From: an uncultured Lentisphaerota bacterium
GTDB taxonomy: Bacteria; Verrucomicrobiota; Kiritimatiellia; CAIQIC01
DNA length: 38,679 nucleotides
Assembly: GCA_903889245.1 (NCBI GenBank)
Contig: CAISWQ010000043.1
Location: forward strand, 1-38,679
Reading direction: 5' to 3'
Positions within the stretch are counted from its first letter, which is position 1, and the number at the start of each line of letters is the position of its first letter. Under the pieces are notes generated by a model. That model did no database searches. It was not told the DNA's origin and was given only the letters and a program-made list of their open reading frames with translations. This document shows positions 25,297 through 33,858 of this stretch, in pieces. The position numbers and the translations under genes were made by a program.

Positions 25297-28248
25297 TCAC
25301 TCGGCTGGCGCGACGAGGACGTCGAATTCCTGGAAGGCGGTGTTCTCGCCGGGGGCATCGTTGACAGGTGTGACGGCCCACACGAGCCAGCGGAATTTTC
25401 CAAGGTTGCCGCCGTACGCGGGCTGGATGCTCGTGCCGACAAATTTACCCTTATCCTGATCGGTGGTGTCCACGAGGGCGAGCAAAGTATAGTTCGCCGA
25501 GGTGATGTCGAAGCCGGGGTCGGCGGCGTTGCTGCCATAAAGCGCAAAGAGCTGGCGGCCGCGTTTGCCGCCGAGGTTGAAGGAGAAGGTGTTCACCTGC
25601 GCGATGGTTTTCGGTGCGCCGAGATCGAGGCGATAGAGACCGTCGCTGACACCGTTGGGGAAAACCGGGCCATAGTTAGTGGCGAGCTTGCCATCGGTCA
25701 GCGTCGAGGTCTTTTCGTTGGCGGTCGGCGAGGCGGTGGCCACCGTGCAGCCCTGCGCGGCGTCGGCAGCGCTGGGGCGGGGGAGGTTGGCGAAGGCGTC
25801 GTCGTTGCGCGCCTCGATCAGGATTTTGGTTGCGAGGGTGGGTTTGGGTCGGGCCGTGCTTGCCGCATTTTCGTCCACGGTGATTTCGAGGCTGGCGGTT
25901 TTCTGCTCGCGCCAGATGTCGAGCTTCAGTCTGTCGCCCTTGGCGGTCCTGTTCCAGATACGCAGGAATTGCTGCACCGTATCGGCAGGACGGCCGGCGC
26001 ATTTCAGGATCACGTCGCGTTCCTTGAGTCCGGCCTTGGTGGCGGCGCTGCCGGCGGGGACCTCGGTCAGAACGACGCCGCTCTCGCCGTGCAGGCCGGC
26101 GGCGGAGACTTCGCCGAGGCCGACGATGTTTTTGATTTTCGCGCCGAGCCAAACGACGATCTGACCATCGCGTTTTGATTTTTCCTCCTTGGGCGCGCCG
26201 AGCCGCGGCCATTCCGGCGTCCGCGCGAGTGCCTTCAGCTTCGGCGACTGCACGCCGAACTGGTCCATCGGGAAATTCTGAAAACCGAGCTTGAGCGCGG
26301 GCGAGCCTTCCTTGACGCGGTAATCGCCCTGTGCCGGCTCCACGAAGAGCGCGTCGGCGATCAGCGAATGTTCGTCGCGGCCGGACGATTGCTGCAGGAG
26401 CGCGGCGGGCTGCGGCGTGGTGAGGCCGGTCTGGTGGACGAGGTTGAAGTCAATCTCCGCCGCGCCCTGGCCCCACGGCAGTTTCATCACGGGCCGGTAG
26501 GGCGTGCAGACGATGTTGCGGCGGAAGATGTCCCGGCTGTGGCCATACCAGACGTGCGGGTGGAAGGAATTGTTCACAATAATGTTGTTCTCGACGACGC
26601 GGTAAAAGCCCTCGCGGTTTTTCAGGCCGCCGTTCAGGCAGAGGTTGTTGCGGATGTCGTAGAGCGTCGAGCCATCGTCGAGGTCAATGTCCCAGCCGTG
26701 GTCGCAGCGCCAGCGCGTGTTGCGCAGAATATTGGTCCTGACCACATCGAGCACCGGCAGATCTTTGTTCTCGCCTAGTGTGACCGTGCCGAGGTCCACA
26801 CCCAGCAACCCCCAGAAGCGATCACGGCCCCACGAGTTGAAACTGCCGTGGTCGCCGGTCTCCTTGACGGTGTCGAAGACATCGCAGAACTCGATGACGT
26901 GGCCGCCCCAGCAGCCGTCGCCGATGTTGATGCCCGCGCGCGGCAGGTCATAGATGGAGCAGTGGCGCACGGTGATGTTCTGCGCCATGTCAATTTCGAC
27001 GCCGGCGGTCTGCTTCTCGACGCGGCCGGTCAAATAGATCAGGCAATCCTCGACGAGGCAGTCGGCTGGATAATTGTTGGATTTCGGGCCGGGCGTTTTG
27101 TCGAGCGTCGCGAACTGGTTGCGCTTGTCGTAGCCGACCAACCCCTCGCGGACCGCGGCCGGGTCGCCGACGAAGGCGATGCCGTTGGCCCCGGCCCTGG
27201 CAATATGGCAGGCGCGGATCACGAGGCCGCGATTGAAATTGTTCACAAAGATCGCGTTGCCGCCGACCTGCTCCAGCAGACAATCCTCAACACGGCACTT
27301 CACCGTGCCGGTGAGGAACAGCGCGCCGCCGCGATAAACCGTCCAGTCGGTGCGCAGCATCGGCTCCTTGTTGTCCATGAAGGTGCGCGCCGCGTGGCGG
27401 AAAGTCAGGCCGGCGAGGATCACGTTGCGTACCGGTTGTTGTTCGGTGCCTTGCAACTCGATGAGCGAGCGCAGCCGCACGCCTTCGCACTTAGCGGTTT
27501 TCAAATCGAGGCCGGCGGGCGGAAAGAAATAGAGCGTGGACGTTTTCGCATTGAAGAACCACTCGCCGGGCGCATCGAGTTCCTCGAAAATATTTTCTAC
27601 GAAGCGGCACTCCTTGTGTGGGGCCGAGGGTCGGTTGTTCTGCCAGCCGCCCTCCATCTGTAGCTTGCCCTGTTCGTTCTTGCCGGTGATGCGGAAGTGC
27701 ATGCCGCCCCACATCGCCCTATGCATCGCGTGCAGGTAGCCACCCGCCGGGTCGCTCCACCGCGCGACGCGCGCGTCGCTGGTCGCGTCGGCCGCATAGC
27801 CGTTGAAGATGCGCTGCTGCGGATCAAAGTTCGGGTAGCGTGCCATCGGCATCCGCTCGCCATTGACGAAAAACTGGTCGAAACCCGAAGCTTGAAACAC
27901 CTGGGCGAGTTTCGTTTTGAATATTCCGTTTTGATGCGGTTCCCATTGGAGGCCGGTCAGTTCAAAACCGCCGCTGATGACCGGCGTCTCACCCGCGGCG
28001 GCGCGCCAGGTGACGCCAGAATCTTCCGCGCGCAGAAGCAGCGGCGCGGGCAGATAGTAGAGCCCACCGCGCAAGGTGATGGTGGTGGCCTTGGCCTGTC
28101 GCGCCATCTGCTGCGCCTGGTGCAGGGTCGCCAGCGGTTGTTCCCGCGAACCGGAATTGGCGTCGTTGCCGGTCGGCGCGACGAACAGTTCCGCCGCCTG
28201 TCCGGACAGCGCGGCGCACAAGCCACAAACGAGGCCGAGAGTTTTCAT
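25297..28248 (-). CDS. Secreted right-handed beta-helix protein with PDZ and discoidin-like domains
   Basis: The start is ATG 28246-28248, with GGAG upstream and a signal peptide (KTLGLVCGLCAALSGQAAE). The 983-aa protein first shows the opening typical of pectate-lyase-like proteins (LFVAPTGNDANSGSREQPLATLHQAQ), then a right-handed parallel beta-helix with Asn-rich turns (GNAIFVNNFNRGLVIRACHIARAGANGIAFVG, NITVRHCSIYDLPRAGINIGD, ILRNTRWRCDHGWDIDLDDGST) up to about residue 690. A PDZ domain follows at about 708-790 (GVVLTEVPAGSAATKAGLKERDVILKCAG). A discoidin/F5-8C-like region at about 856-983 ends the chain (LYRLDLGAPKTIAQVNTFSFNLGG). Polysaccharide cleavage or binding at the cell surface is likely; catalytic residues cannot be assigned. 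Confidence 0.9.
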   Translation of the reverse strand: MKTLGLVCGLCAALSGQAAELFVAPTGNDANSGSREQPLATLHQAQQMARQAKATTITLRGGLYYLPAPLLLRAEDSGVTWRAAAGETPVISGGFELTGLQWEPHQNGIFKTKLAQVFQASGFDQFFVNGERMPMARYPNFDPQQRIFNGYAADATSDARVARWSDPAGGYLHAMHRAMWGGMHFRITGKNEQGKLQMEGGWQNNRPSAPHKECRFVENIFEELDAPGEWFFNAKTSTLYFFPPAGLDLKTAKCEGVRLRSLIELQGTEQQPVRNVILAGLTFRHAARTFMDNKEPMLRTDWTVYRGGALFLTGTVKCRVEDCLLEQVGGNAIFVNNFNRGLVIRACHIARAGANGIAFVGDPAAVREGLVGYDKRNQFATLDKTPGPKSNNYPADCLVEDCLIYLTGRVEKQTAGVEIDMAQNITVRHCSIYDLPRAGINIGDGCWGGHVIEFCDVFDTVKETGDHGSFNSWGRDRFWGLLGVDLGTVTLGENKDLPVLDVVRTNILRNTRWRCDHGWDIDLDDGSTLYDIRNNLCLNGGLKNREGFYRVVENNIIVNNSFHPHVWYGHSRDIFRRNIVCTPYRPVMKLPWGQGAAEIDFNLVHQTGLTTPQPAALLQQSSGRDEHSLIADALFVEPAQGDYRVKEGSPALKLGFQNFPMDQFGVQSPKLKALARTPEWPRLGAPKEEKSKRDGQIVVWLGAKIKNIVGLGEVSAAGLHGESGVVLTEVPAGSAATKAGLKERDVILKCAGRPADTVQQFLRIWNRTAKGDRLKLDIWREQKTASLEITVDENAASTARPKPTLATKILIEARNDDAFANLPRPSAADAAQGCTVATASPTANEKTSTLTDGKLATNYGPVFPNGVSDGLYRLDLGAPKTIAQVNTFSFNLGGKRGRQLFALYGSNAADPGFDITSANYTLLALVDTTDQDKGKFVGTSIQPAYGGNLGKFRWLVWAVTPVNDAPGENTAFQEFDVLVAPAE

Positions 28249-28419
28249 GCTGGCTCCACTGGTTTCCTCGCGCACACCGCGCGCACCATAGGGAGCGGAC
28301 GCGCGGCGGTAAATGCCAAAGATTGACCGGCGCATGTCAATTATTGACCCGCGCCGGTTTGCCGGCGGGCCGATGTGTTGCGAAGGAAGGTGCTACCAAC
28401 CGATTCCCGCCCTTCTGCA

Positions 28420-28480
28420 CTGTGGCGGCGGCCCATGGCCGCCGAAAATTTGTAACGGCGCGCATAGCGCGCCGCTACAG
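28420..28480. repeat. CTGTAGCGGCG inverted-repeat element, copy B
   Basis: Outer arms CTGTGGCGGC (28420-28429) and GCCGCTACAG (28471-28480) pair with one G-T. Inside are two perfect hairpins: CGGCGGCC-CAT-GGCCGCCG (28426-28444) and CGGCGCGC-ATA-GCGCGCCG (28456-28474). It shares its outer arms and first hairpin design with the element at 2399-2449. It lies between the 3' end of the DUF3300 gene and the beta-helix gene start, in a 258-base gap with no other feature seen. Confidence 0.7.
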
Positions 28481-28506
28481 AAAGGCATGTTCCACCTGCG
28501 TTGGTA

Positions 28507-30120
28507 TCAGTTGCCGCGTGTCGCCAGGTTGCCCCCGCGACCGCCGGTGGGGCGCTCGCCGTTGATGGGCGGATTGCCCGCCAGTGTACCAGCCGGTGTG
28601 GCAGTGCCGCGCGGGGCGATTGGGACGGTGGGCACGCTACGGTTTTCAATGCGCAACGCCTGGGGCGCGGTGACGGGCATGAGCGCGGCGCGACTTTCCC
28701 GCGCAGGTAGTGGCGCGGGCGCGACGCGTTGCACGCGCGGCGCCGGCTGTGGTGCAGGCGGCGTGGTGGTGCGGGTGATGAGGGCCGGCGGAGGAGCGAT
28801 ACGGATTTCCTGTCGCGGTGACTCGCGCCTGACCACTTGGGTAGGAACTGGGCTTGGTGTGCGCACACTCGTCTCACGCGGCGGCGGTTGCGGCGTTGCT
28901 GGTTTGTTGTCGCGTACGCTGATGGCAGGGGCAGGATGCGCGCGCACTTCCTGTCGCGCTATGATTTTCTGATTGGGCATGATGATCTGCGGTGGCTGAA
29001 CTCTCACCTGGACGGGTGGCGTGCTGATTGGTTTGGCGGGTGCACTAAGCTGCGGAAAAACGATACGCGGCTCCGGTGGCTTGGGCGGCGCGTTGCGCGG
29101 AAAGATGGTCGGCGGCGAGGGTGGGGGCGTGCGCACGATACCGCTGTGCCAAGTGCTGTCGCGCGGCGACTCCTTGCGTTCCTCACCACGGGTTGGTTCA
29201 CGATGGGGCCTGATCAACTGGAAGCCCGTGCTGGTCTCGGTGCGCGGTGCCTGTGCAGGATGGTGGTGAGGCGGAGGCACTGGCTGAATCTTCGCTTGTG
29301 CCGGCGCGATGGCGGCAGGGACTGGCGCTGCCGGTTGGGCGGCGATGGTCAAGGGCTGCGGGCGCGGCACGCAGGCCGGCCGGCTGCCAGAGGGGCGCGC
29401 GACCACAGGCGACGGATGCCATGGACGCACGGTTGTGAACGGATAGCGTTCGTGCGGATGATGCTCATGCCGTCGCACGCTGCAATGCCGCCAGTCGAAG
29501 TCATAGCGCGGCCACATGCCGAACTGCCAGCAGAGTCCGAAACTGATCCACGAACAGCCCCACGGCGCGGGCGTTGCATAGACCAGCATGGGATCATAGT
29601 GTGGCACATAGATGATCTCCGGTTCCGCCGGCACGATGGTGATGATGTTCTGCGTGGTGATGACCTTCTGCTGCGGCGTGCTGGTCAGGTTACCCACCGC
29701 CTGCGCCTTGGCACGCAGCCGCTGGACCGCCGCCATCACGTCGGCCGGTTGGATGCGAAACGCCTCGCCCACGGCGCGCGTCCATTCCAGGTTGTCGTTC
29801 ATCCACTGGGTCAGCTCCGGGTAATGGGCGAGTGTGCGCACGCTATCGTCCCACGCCTGTGCGTCGAGCTGGTTGGTCGCGCCGCCGCTGGCGAGGTAGC
29901 GCGCTGCAAGGACCACATCGGCCGGCGCGGTCGCCGCCGGCAGCATCACGGCGATCAATGCATCGGGATAGAGCGCGACCGGTGCGAGCATAGACTCAAG
30001 TTCTTCGGCGGAACGGAACTGATTGGTCTCCTGCGCCATGGCTGCCAACCCAAGGAACAACGCGCAGCAGACCCCCAGCCAATTCCTGCTACCACGACGA
30101 CTAACAAGGTTTGCTTTCAT
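28507..30120 (-). CDS. Secreted DUF3300 protein with long Pro-rich tail
   Basis: The start is the ATG at 30118-30120, with AGGGA upstream; a basic N-terminus and hydrophobic stretch (WLGVCCALFLGLAAMAQ) form a signal peptide. Residues about 36-235 match DUF3300: SAEELESMLAPVALYPDALIAVMLPAATAPADVVLAARYLA, WDDSVRTLAHYPELTQWMNDNLEWTRAVGEAF and the Tyr/Trp-rich EIIYVPHYDPMLVYATPAPWG. The remaining ~300 residues are Pro, Arg, His and Gln rich and low in complexity, probably disordered and able to bind cell-wall or anionic surfaces. The family's function is unknown. A single palindrome lies about 105 bp upstream, past the end of the neighbouring oxidoreductase gene. Confidence 0.9.
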   Translation of the reverse strand: MKANLVSRRGSRNWLGVCCALFLGLAAMAQETNQFRSAEELESMLAPVALYPDALIAVMLPAATAPADVVLAARYLASGGATNQLDAQAWDDSVRTLAHYPELTQWMNDNLEWTRAVGEAFRIQPADVMAAVQRLRAKAQAVGNLTSTPQQKVITTQNIITIVPAEPEIIYVPHYDPMLVYATPAPWGCSWISFGLCWQFGMWPRYDFDWRHCSVRRHEHHPHERYPFTTVRPWHPSPVVARPSGSRPACVPRPQPLTIAAQPAAPVPAAIAPAQAKIQPVPPPHHHPAQAPRTETSTGFQLIRPHREPTRGEERKESPRDSTWHSGIVRTPPPSPPTIFPRNAPPKPPEPRIVFPQLSAPAKPISTPPVQVRVQPPQIIMPNQKIIARQEVRAHPAPAISVRDNKPATPQPPPRETSVRTPSPVPTQVVRRESPRQEIRIAPPPALITRTTTPPAPQPAPRVQRVAPAPLPARESRAALMPVTAPQALRIENRSVPTVPIAPRGTATPAGTLAGNPPINGERPTGGRGGNLATRGN

Positions 30121-30222
30121 GGTGCATCCCTTTCTTTTCTCTGGCCACCGGGATAGTCGTCACCTCCTCACTTTGGGTTACGGGAGGAATTGCCTGGAGG
30201 CTGGGGACTTAGCACCCGGTAC

Positions 30223-30237
30223 TTCCAAGCCATGGAA
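30223..30237. repeat. TTCCAAGGCTTGGAA palindrome site 6 (single copy)
   Basis: TTCCAAGCCATGGAA (centre 30230) lies between the Gfo/Idh stop codon (30241-30243) and the DUF3300 start (30120), three bases past the stop. No partner is visible 31-32 bp to either side, so this is the one clear singleton. It matches the consensus at all arm positions except one internal base. Confidence 0.8.
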
Positions 30238-30240
30238 AGT

Positions 30241-31341
30241 TCAACGGCGGGCTGAAGTGACAAGCCGCTTGAGCAAGATGGCGTAGCGGCGGGCGGAGAG
30301 GGGCAACTCCACAGTGCGGCTGGTCATGCTGGAAAGCAGCATCGCATTCGCCAGTTCCAGTGAGGCCAGTCCTGCGCTGGCGGGGGCGATGAGCGGCGCG
30401 CCTTTGCGGATGGCGTCCACGAAGTTTTGGACCACGACGTGATGCGTTGCCACCGGCGGCTCAAAAACAAATTCCGTCCGTGTGGTTTGTGGAACGGCGA
30501 ACATCTCCAGCGAGGTCGCGCGCAGGATCGCGGTCGGGACGTGGTTCGTGTCCACAATCAGCTTTTGCCCCTCGAGCACCAGGCGCGCGCGGTCGCAGGC
30601 GATCTCCAGCCGGTTGGTGCCGGGCGCCTCGCCGGTGGAGGCGATGAACACGCCGGTCGCGCCGCCGGGGAATTCAAGGTAGGCGCTGACCTCGTCCTCT
30701 ACCTCGATGCGATGATATTTTCCCAGATGACACCACGCGCGGACGCGCTCCGGCAGGCCAAGCAGCCACTGCAGGAGGTCGAGTTGGTGCGGTGCCTGGT
30801 TGAGCAGGATGCCACCGCCCTCGCCGGCCCACGTCGCGCGCCACTGGCCGGCGCGGTAATAGGCGTCAGTGCGGAACCAGTCGGTCAGCGTCCACTGCAT
30901 CCGCTGGATGTTCCCCAGCTTGCCGCTGGTGAGTAGTGCCTTGATCTTACGGAAGCGCGGATCCATCCGCATCTGGAACATGATCGCGAACACACTCTTC
31001 CGGTCGCGGTGCGCGGCGAGCATTTTTTCGGCGTCGGCCTTGTGGACGGCGAGGGGCTTATCCACCAGCACGTGCAGCCCGCGACGCAGCGCGGCGAGGG
31101 CGAGGGTGGTGTGCGCGTAATGCGGCGTCGCGATGATGACGGCCTCGGCTGCGCGCGCCTTGAGCAAGTCGCCCAAGTCGCTGAAGCCGCGGGCCTCCCG
31201 ATAGGCCGCGCGCGGTTCGGGCCGGCGGTTACAGACGGCGGCGAGTGTCGCGCCGGCGATTTGCCCATCGCGCAAGAGGTCGGCGTATTTCGTTCCCATC
31301 GTACCGAGACCGGCGACGGCAACGCGCAGCGGCGTGCTCAC
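30241..31341 (-). CDS. Cytoplasmic Gfo/Idh/MocA family oxidoreductase
   Basis: The frame is open far upstream to 31557, but the Rossmann motif begins right after a GTG at 31339-31341 that overlaps the lipoprotein gene's TGA (GTGA), with GGAG upstream; I use this start (366 aa). Motifs are RVAVAGLGTMGTKYADLLR (about 5-23), AEAVIIATPHYAHTTLA, LHVLVDKPLAVHKADAEKM (a VDKP version of the EKP motif), and the C-terminal WAGEGGGILLNQAPHQLDLLQWLLG, where the conserved His of the active site is visible. No signal peptide is present. It is the last gene of a translationally coupled Mla-like lipid-transport operon, an unusual context; a role in modifying a sugar headgroup is conceivable but unproven. Confidence 0.9.
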   Translation of the reverse strand: MSTPLRVAVAGLGTMGTKYADLLRDGQIAGATLAAVCNRRPEPRAAYREARGFSDLGDLLKARAAEAVIIATPHYAHTTLALAALRRGLHVLVDKPLAVHKADAEKMLAAHRDRKSVFAIMFQMRMDPRFRKIKALLTSGKLGNIQRMQWTLTDWFRTDAYYRAGQWRATWAGEGGGILLNQAPHQLDLLQWLLGLPERVRAWCHLGKYHRIEVEDEVSAYLEFPGGATGVFIASTGEAPGTNRLEIACDRARLVLEGQKLIVDTNHVPTAILRATSLEMFAVPQTTRTEFVFEPPVATHHVVVQNFVDAIRKGAPLIAPASAGLASLELANAMLLSSMTSRTVELPLSARRYAILLKRLVTSARR

Positions 31342-32276
31342 TTGGCGGGCTCCGCCGGCTGGGCCACCTGCTGCTTGAGCTCCTCGAAAAGCGCTACGAC
31401 GCGTGTGGCGAGAGCGGTCTGACCGGCGAGTTTTGCGGCGGTGAGCGCGGGCTCGATTTGCTTCAGTGCGCCCACGGTGTCGCCTTGCGCGGCGAGGCTG
31501 CGCCCGGCGCGGAACAGACGGTCGGCGGCGTCGGCGCTGCGGCCATCGCTCTGCCACGCCCCGCCGGCGCGGGCGAGCGCCTGGGCCATCTCGCGAAAAC
31601 GCCCGGCCTGCTGCCAGCCGACGGCCTCGCGGTCAAACGCGGCGGCGGCCTCGCCAAAGCTGCGCCCGCGCTGGGCACTGATGCCGACCAGATTTTCGAC
31701 CTCGGCATGGAGTGCGGCGTCTGACACGTCGCGGGCGAGCAGACGGATGGCGCTTAATTCCGTGGGTTGTAATTTTCCGGCGTCGCTTTGCAAGAGCGCC
31801 TTGATGATCAGCGCCTGCAGCTTGACGGCCGGGTCGTTGGCCGCTGCGGCCTGGTCGGCCAGCGCCAGCGCCACGGATGATTGGCCGAGGCGGCGCGCGG
31901 CCTTGGCGTCGAGCAGGAGTGCCTCGGTCGCGTCACGATTGAGGCGCGCGGCCTCGCTGCGCGACTCGGCGAGGAGACGGCGCGCCATGACGGGCTGGTC
32001 CACGAGCAGGAAACAGGCGGCGAGGTTATAAGCTTGGTCATAGATATCGGTGGCGGAATCGGCGGCGCGCGCATGTTCGAGCGCGCGGGCAAACTGCCGC
32101 GCGGCGGCCTCGATCTGGCCTCGTGCGAACGCCTTGTGGGCCGCGCTGGAGATCGTGTTAATCGCGGGGTCAACCGGCTTGGCCGTCTGCGGCGCGCTGG
32201 CACAGCCGCACAGCGTCATAACCAGTGCGCTGGCGGCTGCTAAGGTGAAAAGTGAAAGGTGCAAGGTGAAATTCAT
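31338..32276 (-). CDS. Lipoprotein with helical (TPR-like) repeats in Mla-like operon
   Basis: This 312-aa protein carries a lipoprotein signal with lipobox LCGC (the modified Cys at about residue 25), so it should be anchored to a membrane. The rest is almost entirely alpha-helical and Ala-rich, with paired-helix repeats such as SAAHKAFARGQIEAAARQFARALEHA, QAYNLAACFLLVDQPVMARRLLAESRSEA and RAGRSLAAQGDTVGALKQIEPALTAAK, consistent with TPR or Sel1-like folds. Its ATG overlaps the MCE gene's stop (ATGA), and its own stop overlaps the following oxidoreductase. Position in the operon suggests it is the accessory periplasmic or outer-membrane part of the transporter, replacing the MlaC/MlaA parts that are not seen. 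No MlaC resemblance is visible. Confidence 0.82.
   Translation of the reverse strand: MNFTLHLSLFTLAAASALVMTLCGCASAPQTAKPVDPAINTISSAAHKAFARGQIEAAARQFARALEHARAADSATDIYDQAYNLAACFLLVDQPVMARRLLAESRSEAARLNRDATEALLLDAKAARRLGQSSVALALADQAAAANDPAVKLQALIIKALLQSDAGKLQPTELSAIRLLARDVSDAALHAEVENLVGISAQRGRSFGEAAAAFDREAVGWQQAGRFREMAQALARAGGAWQSDGRSADAADRLFRAGRSLAAQGDTVGALKQIEPALTAAKLAGQTALATRVVALFEELKQQVAQPAEPAK
32242..32271. repeat. Imperfect AAGGTGAAA direct repeats at gene start
   Basis: AAGGTGAAA occurs at 32242-32250 and again at 32263-32271, with the related AGTGAAAGGTG between them. On the minus strand this reads as codons 2-12 of the lipoprotein (LHLSLFTL), so the hydrophobic signal peptide is partly built from a short tandem repeat. 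Confidence 0.55.
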
Positions 32277-33160
32277 TGGGTGGCTCCGTTGGGGACCGAC
32301 TGCGGCGGCACGCGCTCCGGCGCGGTCACCTGGTCCACATATTTACGCAGCAGCCAGTGCCGTTGTAGGCCCTCGATCAGTTTCTCCGCCTCGCGGAGCG
32401 CCGACTGCGTTTGCAGCATCACGCCGCCAGCGTCGCGCACCTCGCCGCCGGCGGTCTTGGCGATGGTGGGCAATTGCCCGGTGGTCTGCTTCACGTCGCC
32501 AAGAATCTTCTGCACCTGTGCGAGCACGTCGGCGAGCTGCTGCGCCATCTGCGGATCGCGCAGGATTTTGCCGACCGGCCCTTCACCCCGCTGAATCCCG
32601 GCGACCACCTCGTTCAGGCGGGCGACCAGTTGCAGCAGCGGGCCATTGGTGCTGCGCAGGTCGGCGGCGAGCTGGCGGTATTCATCAATGGTCTGCTGGA
32701 TTTTTTCCAGGCTGTGCTCGATCTCCTTGAGCATCTCGGTGTCATTCAGGCAGGCCAGCTCCGCGCCTTCCTTCGGCAGCGGCGTGGCCGCCCCCTTGCT
32801 GATCTCGATGAACGTTTCGCCGGCGATGGCAAACGCCTTTTTGACCAGCGCCTTTGAGTCGGTGCGCAGGAAACGGAAAAACTCGCCCTTGATCCGCGCC
32901 CGCCCCTGCATCGAGCCATCCTCGGCGGCGCTCATCTTCTCGATGGCGCCGATGGTCGTGCCGAGGCAGACGACGCGTGTACCCTCCTGTACACCGAGCG
33001 AGCCCTCCGGTGGGAAGCGCAGGGTCAGGCGGTATTCCGGGCGGAACCAGCCCTGTGCGCGGCCGGCGAAAATCACTCCCGCGACCAGCAACGCGGCGAT
33101 CAGCAGGACGAATGCCCCGGTGATCTCGTTGACGTAACGGAATTTGAAGGGCTTGCTCAT
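32273..33160 (-). CDS. mlaD: MCE-domain (MlaD-like) lipid-transport protein
   Basis: This 295-aa protein has one N-terminal membrane anchor (residues about 13-33, ITGAFVLLIAALLVAGVIFAG) followed by an MCE domain (about 42-130: YRLTLRFPPEGSLGVQEGTRVVCLGTTIGAIEKM, then IAGETFIEISKGAATPL). MCE proteins form hexameric rings with a lipid channel in the periplasm. Beyond it is a long amphipathic helix region (140-275: EIEHSLEKIQQTIDEYRQLAADLR), longer than E. coli MlaD and reminiscent of needle-forming MCE proteins. AGGAG precedes the ATG; the start is 3 bases past the ABC subunit's stop. The gene symbol is by homology of position and domain only. A palindrome pair lies 42-87 bp upstream, inside the preceding gene. 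Confidence 0.9.
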   Translation of the reverse strand: MSKPFKFRYVNEITGAFVLLIAALLVAGVIFAGRAQGWFRPEYRLTLRFPPEGSLGVQEGTRVVCLGTTIGAIEKMSAAEDGSMQGRARIKGEFFRFLRTDSKALVKKAFAIAGETFIEISKGAATPLPKEGAELACLNDTEMLKEIEHSLEKIQQTIDEYRQLAADLRSTNGPLLQLVARLNEVVAGIQRGEGPVGKILRDPQMAQQLADVLAQVQKILGDVKQTTGQLPTIAKTAGGEVRDAGGVMLQTQSALREAEKLIEGLQRHWLLRKYVDQVTAPERVPPQSVPNGATQ

Positions 33161-33163
33161 GCA

Positions 33164-33856
33164 TCACTCCTTGGCGGCGGCGAGCCGCGCACCTGCCAGT
33201 GTCCAAACCTTGGAAAAAAGGGCGCGGGAGTTTTCCAAACCTTGGAAGCTCTCCGCGATCCACAACGCCGCCGCGCCGTGCGCGCACGCCGCCTGTACCG
33301 CCGCCAGCAAGGGCGCACCCGCGGCGTTGGAGAGTTCGCGCAGCGGGTGCTCCAGCAGCAGCAGCGTGGGCGCGCCCAGCAGCGCCCGGATCCATGCGGC
33401 CCGGCGCAGTTCACCAGTACGCAACAGGGCCGGTCGCATACGCGGCAGATCCTCGAAACCAAACTGTTTGGCAAGCGCCAGAGCCTCGGCTTCGATCTCG
33501 GCCAATGGCCGCGTCGTGTGATGCCGCTGGGCGAGCGTGATGTTCTCGTCCACGTCGAGATTGCTGATCCAGCCGCGCTTCTCGAAAACACGGCCGATCC
33601 GGCCGCGGGCCGCGGCGGCCTCGTCGGGATGCCGCGCCTGCCAGTCCGTGCCCGCAAAATACACCCGGCCCTCGTCAGGCGCGACCAGGCCGGCGGCGAG
33701 ATCGGCCAGCGGAAAACCATCCGGCAACATGTCGGTCACGACCAGTTGGGCCTCGCCGGCGGCCACTTCCAACGTGATGGCGGTCAGGTCCTGCGCATAG
33801 GGTGGCTGTGCCGCTAGGCTGGCGTTCTCGAAACGCAGAATGGAGGTGGTGCTCAT
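33164..33856 (-). CDS. Degenerate MlaF-like ABC subunit (pseudo-ATPase)
   Basis: This 230-aa protein aligns along its length with MlaF-type ATPases: N-terminal LRFENASLAAQPPYAQDLTAITLEVAAGEAQLVV, then GLVAPDEGRVYFAG, GRVFEKRGWISNLDVDENITLAQRHHT, LLRTGELRRAAWIRALLGAPTLLLLEHPLRELS. Every catalytic element is altered. Walker A is TDMLPDGF (41-48) with no GxxGxGK. The Q-loop Gln is Glu92. The LSGG signature is LRTGE. Walker B reads LLLLEHP, so the Asp-Glu pair is Glu169-His170. The switch-His region is WIAES. The frame is intact and coupled on both sides (2 bases after the permease, 3 before MlaD), which argues against a pseudogene. Residues 204-219 are encoded by two palindromic repeats. It may act as a structural or regulatory subunit. 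Confidence 0.85.
   Translation of the reverse strand: MSTTSILRFENASLAAQPPYAQDLTAITLEVAAGEAQLVVTDMLPDGFPLADLAAGLVAPDEGRVYFAGTDWQARHPDEAAAARGRIGRVFEKRGWISNLDVDENITLAQRHHTTRPLAEIEAEALALAKQFGFEDLPRMRPALLRTGELRRAAWIRALLGAPTLLLLEHPLRELSNAAGAPLLAAVQAACAHGAAALWIAESFQGLENSRALFSKVWTLAGARLAAAKE
33202..33247. repeat. TTCCAAGGCTTGGAA palindrome array 7 (two copies, inside a coding end)
   Basis: TCCAAACCTTGGA (33202-33214, centre 33208) and TTCCAAACCTTGGAA (33233-33247, centre 33240) are exactly 32 bp apart. They sit in the 3' end of the MlaF-like gene, encoding FQGLENSRALFSKVWT (204-219), and 42-87 bp upstream of the MCE gene start. Whether they influence transcription within the operon is unknown. Confidence 0.9.
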
Positions 33857-33858
33857 GC

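Noticed and set aside
31342-31557. 72-residue Arg-rich extension of the Mla-operon Gfo/Idh protein
   Set aside because: It is a shadow of the lipoprotein gene; the GTG at 31341 begins directly before the Rossmann motif and has a ribosome site.
33164-33856. Frameshift or sequencing error explaining the missing MlaF motifs
   Set aside because: The frame is continuous, recognisable segments flank each altered motif at normal spacing, and a single error could not remove five separate motifs.
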